9,387 nucleotides of DNA. It comes from Planctomycetaceae bacterium. Its GTDB lineage: Bacteria > Planctomycetota > Planctomycetia > Pirellulales > Pirellulaceae. Positions 1 to 7,490 of this stretch are shown piece after piece; within the stretch, counting starts at the first letter, position 1, and each line of letters begins with the position of its first letter. The translations under genes were made by a program, and so were the position numbers. Location of the stretch: positions 1 through 9,387 of the forward strand of contig JABHUV010000290.1 of assembly GCA_018658605.1 (NCBI GenBank), given 5' to 3'. Below the pieces are notes generated by a model. The model made no database searches, was not told the origin of the DNA, and saw only the letters and a program-made list of their open reading frames with translations.

Positions 1-485
1 ACCTAAAGACAGCAACGGATACACAAAAGCGAACAGCAGCCGCCAAAACCGCGTTGGACAAGGCACTAGCGGCTGTGAAGAAGGCAGATGCAGCCAAGGA
101 TTATTTGGTCGCTGTCGTGTCGACGCCGATTCGCGTAAACGTGGTTGATTCGCCTTTTTCCATAAGTGAAAATTCATCTCAAGTGGCTGCAGGAGGTGAG
201 ATGGAAATCAAGTTGTCGATCGAACGTAAATATGGATTCGTCGATCCGGTTGATTTGAGTTTTGTTATTCCTGGCGGTCTGAAAGGCGTCGCAGTGGCTA
301 AGGTCACTATTGCGAAGGACGCATCCGAAGCGACCGTAAAACTGACCGCGGCAGAGGCAGCAACCGCGGGAAAACATGCGATTGAAGTCGCCGGAGCTGG
401 GAAGTTCAATAACGTACCAGTTACAGCAAAGTCAGTACTTAATTTAGAAGTTGTTGCCGCCGCCGAGACACCCGAGGCCGAATAG
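1..485 (+). CDS. C-terminal part of a probable exported planctomycete protein (helical stretch plus beta-sandwich domain), 5' truncated
   Basis: The frame is open from base 3, with no stop before the TAG at 483-485, so the gene starts upstream of the window. The TTG at 54 is not a convincing start because Ala/Lys-rich coding sequence continues through it. The visible part starts with a helical Ala/Lys/Asp-rich stretch (bases 3 to about 107, e.g. ALAAVKKADAAK). A domain of about 110 residues follows, with alternating hydrophobic strands and motifs such as VVDSPFSI, KYGFVDPV and KFNNVPV, and the protein ends in an acidic ETPEAE tail. From memory, this resembles the C-terminal beta-sandwich of large secreted Pirellula-type proteins often annotated as PPC-domain proteins. 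The role is unknown; structural or adhesive work in the envelope is a guess. It lies 80 bases upstream of the cytochrome/WD40 gene, on the same strand, which suggests a functional pair. Coding is secure; family assignment is moderate. Confidence 0.8.
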   Translation, partial: LKTATDTQKRTAAAKTALDKALAAVKKADAAKDYLVAVVSTPIRVNVVDSPFSISENSSQVAAGGEMEIKLSIERKYGFVDPVDLSFVIPGGLKGVAVAKVTIAKDASEATVKLTAAEAATAGKHAIEVAGAGKFNNVPVTAKSVLNLEVVAAAETPEAE

Positions 486-502
486 TATCCGTCGGCTTTA
501 TT

Positions 503-508
503 TATACT
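503..508 (+). promoter_or_regulatory. Possible -10 element upstream of the cytochrome/WD40 gene
   Basis: TATACT matches the sigma70 -10 consensus at 5 of 6 positions and sits in the AT-rich 80-base gap between the two + strand genes. No good -35 hexamer lies 16-18 bases upstream; that position falls on the end of the preceding gene. If used, it would give a leader of about 50 bases before the ATG at 566. Read-through from the upstream gene is equally plausible, because I see no terminator hairpin in the gap. Confidence 0.22.
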
Positions 509-565
509 ATTGAATTATTTAAATATCCGATCATCCAGAACTCGTCAAAGATTGAAATTACAAAC

Positions 566-3500
566 ATGAAAAATATTATACTTACTCGCTACACCACATT
601 TGTTATTTTAGTTATGGGATGCGTACTCAGTTTAGGAGAATACGTCGTAGCGGCGGACGGAGTCATCGAAATTACCGAAATAAAGCGAAATGATAAGGTA
701 AGTTTTGAGAACGAGATTTTGCCTATCCTGCGTCGCAGCTGTTTGGCATGTCATAACGCGACGGATGCCGAAAGCGACCTCGTCATGGAAACGCCCGCGT
801 CTCTTCTTGCCGGCGGTCTTGATGGTCCTGCTGTTGTTGCTGGAAAAGGTTCTGAAAGTCTTATAATTAAGCTTGCCTCTCGAATGCAAGAATCGTATAT
901 GCCACCCGAAGACAATGATGTTGGGGCAAAAAACCTTACGCCGAAGGAACTTGGACTAATTAAACTTTGGATTGACCAAGGAGCAGAAGGTGTAGTTTTA
1001 GGGGCACGTGGTCCTGTTAAATGGCAACCTCTGCCAGCTGGTGTCAATCCAATTTATTCGGTGGCCATTAGTGCGGATGGGCAGTTTGCCGCCGCTGGGC
1101 GAGCAAATCAAGTATTTATATATCACATTCCATCGCGCACAGAAATCGGTCGTTTGTCCGACCCGGCGATCATGGAATCAGGCGTATATGATTCTCCAGG
1201 TGTTGCCTTTATGGACATTGTTCAATCGATTGCTTTTAGTCCTGACGGTTCAATGGTTGCAGCCGGAGGCTTTCGCACGTTAAAGATCTGGCAGCGACAA
1301 GATAACCGTGTGGCCGCAACGCTGCCCGCGTTATCAGCTATACCCCTGTCCGTTGCAAAATCCACGGATGATAAAATGCTGGGTGTCGGGTTTGAAGATG
1401 GGTCGTTGCAGGTGTTGAGCGTCGCGGATAATAAAGTTGTAGCCACCTCGGCCGCACATGAGGGTGGCGTACGAGGTGTGGCGTTTACTGCAGACGCAAA
1501 ACAGATAGTTAGCGGAGGAGCCGATCAGACGGTCAAAGTATGGAATGTGGAGGGTCTCGTTGCTGTGCGAACAATCACTACTCCCTCGGCTGTTAATGCG
1601 GTTGCGATTGTTAGCGGCGGCGCGTTGTTGGCAAGCGCTGGAGAGGATAATATTGTTCGAATTTGGAGCAAAGGCGCTCCCGCAGTGGAGGATGTGAAAG
1701 AGGGGGAGGCAGCTGCCGAAGGTGAGCAACCTTTGAAGGAGCTCAAAGGTCACGCTGCTCGGGTCACTTCATTAGCAGTGTTCTCCAATCAGCCGGAACT
1801 ATTGGTATCGGGTAGCTCAGATAAGACGGTACGGCTCTGGAATGTTACCACGGGAAAACAGGTTCGTGCTATTACACATGGCGGTGAAGTGACGGATATC
1901 GCGGTCAACGCAACTGGTGACAAAATTGCATCAGTGAGCAGTGACAAAACAGCAAAGTTGTGGAACGTTGCCGATGGCAAGGCGATTGCGGCAATGAGTG
2001 GCGATTATCGTGCCAAAAGAGATGTGGCGATGATTGCGCGGGCTAGTACGTTGGCCGCCGCTAGGACCGCTTTGGCGAAAAAGGATTTGGACGCGGCTAC
2101 CGCGCGTAAAAAATCTGAAGATGACAATCTTATTAAAGTCAAAGAAGCACTTGTAAAAGCGGATGAGGCACTTAAAGCTAAAACCGAAGCGGAAGTAAAA
2201 CCTGTGGCGGACCTCAAGGCCGCGGACGAAGCATTAGCAACGGCGGTAGAAACCAAAACGAATAGTGAAACCGCTAAAAAGACTGCGGAGACCGCTGTCA
2301 CGGACACTGCAGCGGCCGTGAAGATAGCGCAGGAATCGTTAGCGAAATCAAACGAGGCTCTTAAGGCCGCTGGTGAGGACGAAGAAAAGAAAAAAGTTGC
2401 GCAAGAGATGGTAAATAAAGCCACTACCGAATTAGCTACAACGACGGAAATGTCCAAGGCGGCGGTGGAAAACAAAAAGACTGCTGACGCAGCCGCGACC
2501 AAGGCGATTGCAGAACATAAGGCTGCTGAGGCCGCCCAGAAAAAGGCTGTCCCTATTGCTCAAAAGGCCAAAGATGAGAAGTCGGCTGCCGAGAGAACTG
2601 TGGCCGCGTCGAAGCGCAGTATCACGCGAGCGGAAAAAGCGGTAGCAACTGCGGCCGATTCGATTGTTGGTTATGACACGGCTCATAAAGCCGAAGAGAC
2701 GGCGGCTAAGTTAGCTAAGGAAGTATCCGATAAAGCAAACGCCGAGTTAGGCAAGGCAGATCAGGGGTATACTAGCGTCAGTTTCACGAGCGATGGGAAC
2801 CAGGTTGTCGTGGGAGGTTTGGATCATTTTGTAGCGAGTTTTGATACCAGTAACGGTGCTGCGATTTCGGTCTTTCAGGGTAAATCCGCCGTCCAGGCCG
2901 TGATAGCACTTGGTGACAACGTAGCAATTTTGAATCAGGACAAGTCCGCCGTAGTATGGTCGACTGTTTCTGAATGGATATTGACAAAAACGATTGATGC
3001 TGAGAGTGGAGCAAAGGTTTTCATTGACAGAGTCACCGCGATCGACTTTAGTGCCGATGGTACGTTACTAGCGGCTGGAGGCGGTGAACCGTCCCGCAGT
3101 GGAGAATTGAGTATTTTCAACGTTTCCGACGGGAAACTTGTTCAGTCATTCAAGGATCCCCATTCCGATACAATTTTTGCCGCGCGTTTTTCAGTTGATG
3201 GGAACTATATTGCAACCTGCGGGGCTGATCGTTTCGTTAAAGTATTCCAAATGTCCGATGGCGAATTTGTGCGTGCATTTGAAGGGCACACACATCACGT
3301 GTTGGGTGTAAGTTGGAGTGCCGACGGTCGGCAATTGGCAAGTGCCGGTGCGGACAAGGTGATTAAACTTTGGGACTTCCGAACTGGCGATCAACTACGG
3401 ACGATCAGCGGTTTCACTAAGGAAGTGACCGCAATTCAATTCGCAGGGTTATCCGTTAATGTCGTCGCATCCTGTGGTGACAAAAACGTACATATAAAAC

Positions 3501-3691
3501 GGGCAGACAACGGTGGCAACGTGCGGGCGTTATCCGGCGCGACAGATTATGTGTACAACGTTGGCGTGAGTGCTGATGGGAAGACAATCGTTGCTGGCGG
3601 TCAAGACAGTGTTGTGCGAATTTGGTCGGATGACGGAAAGTCGATCGTTACTTTTGTTGCACCCGTTGTCGACAGTGGCAGTGATAAATAG
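566..3691 (+). CDS. Exported mono-haem cytochrome c (planctomycete type) with two WD40 propellers joined by a long coiled coil
   Basis: This 1041-residue protein is probably periplasmic or envelope-bound. Residues 1-30 form a signal peptide (Lys and Arg, then a hydrophobic core), with a likely cleavage after VAA at 28-30. Residues about 45-140 form a planctomycete cytochrome c domain: haem-binding C59-x-x-C62-H63 and a probable distal ligand M112 in YMPPED. Residues about 150-480 hold seven WD40-like blades, ending for example in VKVWNV, VRIWS, VRLWNV and AKLWNV. Residues about 483-731 are an Ala/Lys/Glu/Thr-rich helical segment with almost no aromatic residues or prolines, so a long coiled coil is expected. 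Residues about 732-1036 hold seven more blades (VIKLWDF, VVRIWSDDG). A single haem suggests electron transfer or redox sensing, and the propellers suggest a protein-docking scaffold. No catalytic domain is visible. The ATG at 566 is chosen for the signal peptide that follows; no clear ribosome-binding site precedes it. Architecture is well supported; function is unknown. Confidence 0.93.
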   Translation: MKNIILTRYTTFVILVMGCVLSLGEYVVAADGVIEITEIKRNDKVSFENEILPILRRSCLACHNATDAESDLVMETPASLLAGGLDGPAVVAGKGSESLIIKLASRMQESYMPPEDNDVGAKNLTPKELGLIKLWIDQGAEGVVLGARGPVKWQPLPAGVNPIYSVAISADGQFAAAGRANQVFIYHIPSRTEIGRLSDPAIMESGVYDSPGVAFMDIVQSIAFSPDGSMVAAGGFRTLKIWQRQDNRVAATLPALSAIPLSVAKSTDDKMLGVGFEDGSLQVLSVADNKVVATSAAHEGGVRGVAFTADAKQIVSGGADQTVKVWNVEGLVAVRTITTPSAVNAVAIVSGGALLASAGEDNIVRIWSKGAPAVEDVKEGEAAAEGEQPLKELKGHAARVTSLAVFSNQPELLVSGSSDKTVRLWNVTTGKQVRAITHGGEVTDIAVNATGDKIASVSSDKTAKLWNVADGKAIAAMSGDYRAKRDVAMIARASTLAAARTALAKKDLDAATARKKSEDDNLIKVKEALVKADEALKAKTEAEVKPVADLKAADEALATAVETKTNSETAKKTAETAVTDTAAAVKIAQESLAKSNEALKAAGEDEEKKKVAQEMVNKATTELATTTEMSKAAVENKKTADAAATKAIAEHKAAEAAQKKAVPIAQKAKDEKSAAERTVAASKRSITRAEKAVATAADSIVGYDTAHKAEETAAKLAKEVSDKANAELGKADQGYTSVSFTSDGNQVVVGGLDHFVASFDTSNGAAISVFQGKSAVQAVIALGDNVAILNQDKSAVVWSTVSEWILTKTIDAESGAKVFIDRVTAIDFSADGTLLAAGGGEPSRSGELSIFNVSDGKLVQSFKDPHSDTIFAARFSVDGNYIATCGADRFVKVFQMSDGEFVRAFEGHTHHVLGVSWSADGRQLASAGADKVIKLWDFRTGDQLRTISGFTKEVTAIQFAGLSVNVVASCGDKNVHIKRADNGGNVRALSGATDYVYNVGVSADGKTIVAGGQDSVVRIWSDDGKSIVTFVAPVVDSGSDK

Positions 3692-3693
3692 GT

Positions 3694-3711
3694 CCGTTGC
3701 CTCGCAATCGG
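3694..3711. terminator. Weak hairpin between convergent genes, possible terminator
   Basis: CCGTTGC and GCAATCGG can pair as a 7-bp stem with one bulged T and a CTC loop. It lies in the 27-base gap between the stop of the cytochrome/WD40 gene and the stop of the convergent cinA-like gene. On the + strand a run of six T occurs at 3729-3734, but 17 bases past the stem and already inside the opposing gene. On the - strand no T-run follows. It is therefore not a canonical intrinsic terminator, and the call rests on its position and the short stem only. Confidence 0.22.
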
Positions 3712-3718
3712 TTAGAAC

Positions 3719-4942
3719 TCAATCCGCGTTTTTTATATGCAGGCGTAATTGATTGATTGCTTGCTTAGCCGCTTTTGTGAACAAAATATCGGGATGCCCC
3801 GTGAAGTTATATCGTTGCACGTCAGCACCCTTGTCATAGGAAATAACAACTTCAAAGTATGGCACATCTAATTCTGTTTGCTCCGGTAATCGTACGGGAC
3901 CCAGGACAATGGCATAGGTTGCATCGGTATTTTTTCGGAAATCATCCGCTAGTTTAGTAAGTTCCGCGGCTGTCGTGTGAGGGGAAAATGAAAATTCGGC
4001 TGTGGATAAATTAAAACGGGAGGCAACAAGTGCGGGATGAGCAGGGTTGTGTAACATTTTTGCTAACTGGCCCTGTGTGGCGCATTCCCAAGTGGCCACA
4101 GAGCACTCGTTTTCCCAGAGAAGTTCACAAACCTTGGCGCCAAGTTCTATCTCGTGACTCGCAAAGACGACGTTCCCAAGTTTTTCGGTGATCTGATCTA
4201 ACGTAGGTTGTGCCATTAAAAGGCATTTATCTTCGGAGGCAGCCGTGACCTGAATACGTAAAGTGATGGTGGCATGACTGGCGGTAATTCCAACGACGGG
4301 TGTGCGATCGCGGTGAAATATTTCTGGAAGTTTCTCTTCTAAATTGCTTTCACCTAAACCAAACGTTTTCAATACATAATGTCGAGTGATCTGTGGGGTG
4401 CCCGGTAAATCGTGGTGGATTGCCGGAATGACATGCGAATTGCACATCAGTTTCATTTCAGCGGGAACGCCCGGTAGACAAAATATTCGGGATCTGTGGT
4501 TACTAGATGAAACGGTAATGTCGACTCCAGGAGCCGTGCCTTCGGCATTGTGGATTAGTGTCGCCGTTTTGGGGAGCAGTGCTTGTATGCGGTTGTTTGG
4601 CGGCATTTCACGTCCACGCCGCCTAAACAAGTTGATGATATGTTGTAATGCCACTTTATTTTCGATAAGCGGTTGTTCGACCGCTCTCGCCAGCGCTTCC
4701 CGCGTGAGGTCGTCGGACGTGGGTCCTAAACCTCCGGTTACAATAATGAATTCGGAACGGCGGGTCGCAGTTCGGATGATTTCCGTGATTGCGTTTACGC
4801 GGTCGGCAACTGTGCTATGATATTGCACATATAACCCCATATTGGTTAATTGGTGACTCAGCCATCGACTGTTAGTATCAAGTCGTTGTCCGGTGCTCAA
4901 TTCGTCGCCGATGGCGATGATCTCTGAAGTTTGTTTTGACAT
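3719..4942 (-). CDS. cinA: CinA-family protein: intact N-terminal MoaB-like domain, degenerate C-terminal amidase domain
   Basis: The 407-residue product has the usual two-domain CinA layout and near-normal length. The N-terminal MoaB/MogA-like domain (COG1058, about 6-170) shows IGDEL with DTN (11-24), the hallmark GGLGPTSDDLT (70-80), GTAPG (135-139) and LPGVPAEM (156-163). A middle segment, with FGLGES (194-199) and ITLRI (226-230), also fits the family. In known CinA proteins this half hydrolyses ADP-ribose and the C-terminal half deamidates nicotinamide mononucleotide (PncC activity), recycling pyridine nucleotides. Here the C-terminal domain (about 265-405) is strongly diverged: the ESCTGG site reads ECATQG (286-291), so Cys replaces the catalytic Ser, and the TGIAGP-type loop is absent. 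Amidase activity is doubtful. The ATG at 4942 precedes the first strand directly; no ribosome-binding site is evident. The gene is convergent with the cytochrome/WD40 gene and divergent from the copper ATPase. The protein is probably cytoplasmic. Confidence 0.92.
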   Translation of the reverse strand: MSKQTSEIIAIGDELSTGQRLDTNSRWLSHQLTNMGLYVQYHSTVADRVNAITEIIRTATRRSEFIIVTGGLGPTSDDLTREALARAVEQPLIENKVALQHIINLFRRRGREMPPNNRIQALLPKTATLIHNAEGTAPGVDITVSSSNHRSRIFCLPGVPAEMKLMCNSHVIPAIHHDLPGTPQITRHYVLKTFGLGESNLEEKLPEIFHRDRTPVVGITASHATITLRIQVTAASEDKCLLMAQPTLDQITEKLGNVVFASHEIELGAKVCELLWENECSVATWECATQGQLAKMLHNPAHPALVASRFNLSTAEFSFSPHTTAAELTKLADDFRKNTDATYAIVLGPVRLPEQTELDVPYFEVVISYDKGADVQRYNFTGHPDILFTKAAKQAINQLRLHIKNAD

Positions 4943-4963
4943 CGTTTGCTGGTTTTGTATAGT
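4936..4963 (+). promoter_or_regulatory. Strong sigma70-type promoter for the copper ATPase gene
   Basis: TTGACA (4936-4941, full consensus) and TATAGT (4958-4963, 5 of 6) are separated by 16 bases. Transcription would start near 4970, about 10 bases before the ATG at 4981. That rules in 4981 as the start and rules out the in-frame TTG at 4963 and ATG at 4966, which lie in or just past the -10 box. The -35 box overlaps the first codons of the divergent cinA-like gene (start codon at 4940-4942). I see no clear CueR-type dyad: CueR promoters usually have a 19-20 base spacer, and 16 is short. Confidence 0.6.
4956..4961 (-). promoter_or_regulatory. Possible -10 element for the divergent cinA-like gene
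   Basis: Read on the - strand, TATACA occupies these bases and overlaps the TATAGT of the + strand promoter. It lies 13 bases upstream of the cinA-like start codon. The corresponding -35 position (around 4980-4985 on the - strand) matches the consensus only about 3 of 6. If real, the two genes would compete for one AT-rich core. Weak evidence. Confidence 0.22.
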
Positions 4964-4970
4964 TGATGAT

Positions 4971-4973
4971 AGG
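4971..4973 (+). promoter_or_regulatory. Short ribosome-binding site deciding the ATPase start
   Basis: AGG, seven bases before the ATG at 4981, is the only purine-rich Shine-Dalgarno-like element near the alternative starts 4963 (TTG), 4966 (ATG) and 4981 (ATG). Together with the promoter position it favours 4981. The match is minimal. Confidence 0.4.
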
Positions 4974-4980
4974 TCGAGTC

Positions 4981-7449
4981 ATGAAAGTCATCGAATTAGA
5001 TAACAAAATAGTAGAGCATTATAGCGTAGTTGCCATAGAAGAGGCACTACGGAGGTTTTCCGGCGTCGTTGATATCTCGCATATCGAAGCGACTTCTCAA
5101 ATATTGGTGTATTGCAATGATGATACAATTGACGCCACGGCATTAATCTCAGTTCTTGACGATCAAACGTTGAAATGTTTAACGCCAATAACAGACGCCC
5201 AGATACCGGTTGACTTGAGCGGGACGCCTATGAAATGTGGGACTGACGTGCCGGACGCAGCAGGTGTTATTCGACTTACGGTTTCGGGTATGCACTGTGG
5301 GGCTTGCGCGGCAATCGTTGAGGGCGCCATCCAGAATATTTCAGGCGTTGATGACGCTGCTGTTAGTTTAGTGACGTCGCAAGCGGTTGTTTTTCATCGC
5401 AATGTAAGTTGGACGTCAATCGTCCATGCGCTTGAAAAACGCGGTTATTCGGGAGATTTGATTACGTCTCCACACGACGTGTTACGACGGTTGCGCACGG
5501 AAAACACTTCTAAACAACGGACGTGGCTACGGCGTTGGGTAATGTCGGGGGTAGGCGTTGTGTTACTGCTTGCATTAATACCGCTTTCTTTAGGGTCGGA
5601 AATCCACTGGTGGCTTGCATTGGCCATAGCAACGGTTGTGCAGGTATTGGTCGGTGGTGTCTATATAAAAAGCGCATCTAAACTAGCGTTAACAGGCGCG
5701 TCTAATATGGATACGCTAATTGCGATCGGGACATCAGCCGCGTATTTAGGTGGATTGGTTTTTCAGGAAGCTGGCATTCATTTACTAATGGACGCTCCAA
5801 TGATATTGACCTTCGTTAGTTTTGGGAAGTGGATTGAGGTGCGAGCGCGTCAAACGACCGTCGCTGAATTATCGAAGGTTGATGTGATGAATTGTCAAAC
5901 AGCACATTTACTCGTGGGGGCGGAAACACAGGATGTTGCAACTTCAGAACTAGCGCTGGAAAACCGTATTTTGGTTCGACCAGGCGAAGTTGTGCCAACG
6001 GATGGAAAAGTTGTTGAGGGAGAATCGACTGTTAATCAGTCATGGTTAACTGGCGAATCAACGCCCCAGGCTGTTGGTGTGGGGGACCGCGTATTTGGAG
6101 GCACTATTAACAGACAAGGATTACTGACAATCGAAGTAGATGTCGTTCCGGGAGACAATCGGTTACATAAGATGACGCAAGTCCTCGAAAAAAGTTTGGA
6201 AAGTCGAGTACCACTGCAAACGTTAGCCGACAGTATCGTGCATCGTTTTGTACCTTGTTTGTTAGTAATTGGAGTGATCACCTTCGTGGCGTGGGTGGTG
6301 ATTGGGCGTGGGGTATCCGAGAACTATGTGCAAGATGCCTGGAAGTACACCGTGTCGGTATTAATCGTTGCCTGTCCGTGCGCACTTGGATTGGCGACGC
6401 CGGTGGCATTGTTAGTAATGTCGATTCGTAGCGTCGGTGAGGGGGTATTATTCGGAAACCCGTTGGTCATGGAACAAATGGGTAAGATTTCGACTTTGAT
6501 ATTGGACAAAACTGGAACGGTCACAGCAAACGAAATATCGGTTAAGACATTCGAATTTGTTCAACACGATAACTATCCGTCTCAGGAAGAGGTGCTAGGT
6601 ATGGGCGTGGCTGTTGAAAAACAGTGTAATCATCCTTTAGCTTTGGCGATTGTGGCTTTTGGCGAAGCACAAAGCATTGAGTCAAATGTGGCGAGCGACG
6701 TTCAACATGCTTTGGGGGGCGGAGTTTCAGGGTTGGTGAATGGTAAAAGGGTAGCAATCGGAAATAGAGCATTTATACAATCGGAAATTGAATATGACGG
6801 TGTATTTAACAAAATTGTCGAAGATAGTAACGGATCCACCTATATTTGTGTGGACAGCAACGTTGTAGGGGTTTTTGACTTTGATGCCGAATTGTTGCCG
6901 GATGTAAAAGATGACATTGCTCGAATAAAACTCGACACGAACAGATCGGTAGAGGTTCGATTAGCCACTGGAGATAATCAGCAGGTTGCAGATGACGTTG
7001 CTTTAAGGGTAGGCATCGAGTACGTTCATGCGGAGTTAGCACCAGAGGAAAAGGTTAAACTAGTGCTTCACGAGCAATCAGAGGGAAACGTTGTTGCGAT
7101 GGCCGGTGACGGTGTGAATGATGCGATTGCACTTGTTGCAGCGGACATTGGAATTGCCGTAGCAAGAGGGGCAGATTTGGCGACCGAAGTTGCCGATGTA
7201 GTATTACTTAAACCGGGTTTAAGTGGAATTTCGCGAGCAATACGCTTATCCAAACAGACACGAAAGATAATACTACAGAACATTTGTTGGGCGTTTTTGT
7301 ATAATATAACATTGATTCCGATCGCCGCTGGATGTTTCGCGTCATTTGGTGTTAAGATTAGCCCTTGGTTGGCGGCTGGGGCTATGGCATGCTCGAGCCT
7401 GTTTGTAGTATTTAACAGTTTGCGATTACGAATTATCGCTATCGCTTAG
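4981..7449 (+). CDS. copA: Copper(I)-exporting P1B-type ATPase (CopA family)
   Basis: The 822-residue product pumps Cu(+) out of the cytoplasm at the cost of ATP. Residues 1-65 form a ferredoxin-like HMA domain without its CxxC. Residues about 96-162 form a normal HMA domain with GMHCGAC (C106, C109). Eight membrane segments are predicted at about 186-206, 211-232, 244-262, 268-285, 423-442, 456-480, 764-784 and 790-811. The core motifs are all present: TGES (357-360), CPC (465-467), DKTGT with phosphorylated D509, HP (551-552), and GDGVND (709-714). Y774-N775 in the seventh segment and M802 with S805 in the eighth match the Cu(+) subgroup (P1B-1) rather than Zn/Cd pumps. Length is typical of bacterial CopA. 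The gene diverges from the cinA-like gene and lies 41 bases before the kinase-Hsp70 gene. The start at 4981 is supported by a promoter and a short ribosome-binding site. Confidence 0.95.
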   Translation: MKVIELDNKIVEHYSVVAIEEALRRFSGVVDISHIEATSQILVYCNDDTIDATALISVLDDQTLKCLTPITDAQIPVDLSGTPMKCGTDVPDAAGVIRLTVSGMHCGACAAIVEGAIQNISGVDDAAVSLVTSQAVVFHRNVSWTSIVHALEKRGYSGDLITSPHDVLRRLRTENTSKQRTWLRRWVMSGVGVVLLLALIPLSLGSEIHWWLALAIATVVQVLVGGVYIKSASKLALTGASNMDTLIAIGTSAAYLGGLVFQEAGIHLLMDAPMILTFVSFGKWIEVRARQTTVAELSKVDVMNCQTAHLLVGAETQDVATSELALENRILVRPGEVVPTDGKVVEGESTVNQSWLTGESTPQAVGVGDRVFGGTINRQGLLTIEVDVVPGDNRLHKMTQVLEKSLESRVPLQTLADSIVHRFVPCLLVIGVITFVAWVVIGRGVSENYVQDAWKYTVSVLIVACPCALGLATPVALLVMSIRSVGEGVLFGNPLVMEQMGKISTLILDKTGTVTANEISVKTFEFVQHDNYPSQEEVLGMGVAVEKQCNHPLALAIVAFGEAQSIESNVASDVQHALGGGVSGLVNGKRVAIGNRAFIQSEIEYDGVFNKIVEDSNGSTYICVDSNVVGVFDFDAELLPDVKDDIARIKLDTNRSVEVRLATGDNQQVADDVALRVGIEYVHAELAPEEKVKLVLHEQSEGNVVAMAGDGVNDAIALVAADIGIAVARGADLATEVADVVLLKPGLSGISRAIRLSKQTRKIILQNICWAFLYNITLIPIAAGCFASFGVKISPWLAAGAMACSSLFVVFNSLRLRIIAIA

Positions 7450-7476
7450 AAAACAATTTGCTTAAAGTAATCTATT

Positions 7477-7481
7477 GGAGA
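7477..7481 (+). promoter_or_regulatory. Ribosome-binding site for the kinase-Hsp70 gene
   Basis: GGAGA ends 9 bases before the GTG at 7491 and is one of the better Shine-Dalgarno matches in the window. It supports the non-ATG start. In the same frame a TAA stop at 7485-7487 blocks any earlier start, and the next in-frame ATG falls inside the kinase glycine loop. Confidence 0.6.
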
Positions 7482-7490
7482 CAGTAACAA

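Noticed and set aside
54..56. TTG as the start of a small complete protein of 143 residues
   Set aside because: The frame is open to the window edge and the upstream codons have the same Ala/Lys/Thr-rich composition, so this is the tail of a longer gene.
620..622. Cys19 (in VMGC) of the cytochrome/WD40 protein as a lipoprotein cleavage site
   Set aside because: The residues before Cys are V-M-G, where a lipobox usually has Leu, then Ala/Ser/Thr. The VAA site at residues 28-30 gives a better ordinary signal peptidase site, though a lipoprotein cannot be fully excluded.
1334..1753. 139-codon open frame on the - strand
   Set aside because: It is antisense to the first propeller and its translation shows no family resemblance; the + strand WD40 repeats explain the region.
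2005..2502. 165-codon open frame on the - strand, Ala/Ser/Val-rich
   Set aside because: It is antisense to the low-complexity Ala/Lys/Glu helix of the cytochrome/WD40 gene, whose codon bias keeps the opposite strand free of stops. It has no recognisable domain or ribosome-binding site.
4386..4820. 144-codon open frame on the + strand
   Set aside because: It lies opposite the conserved COG1058 half of the cinA-like gene, whose hallmark motifs fix the coding strand.
4963..4968. TTG at 4963 or ATG at 4966 as the copper ATPase start
   Set aside because: Both are at or immediately after the -10 hexamer of the best promoter and lack a ribosome-binding site. The added residues (MIGRV) do not extend the HMA fold.
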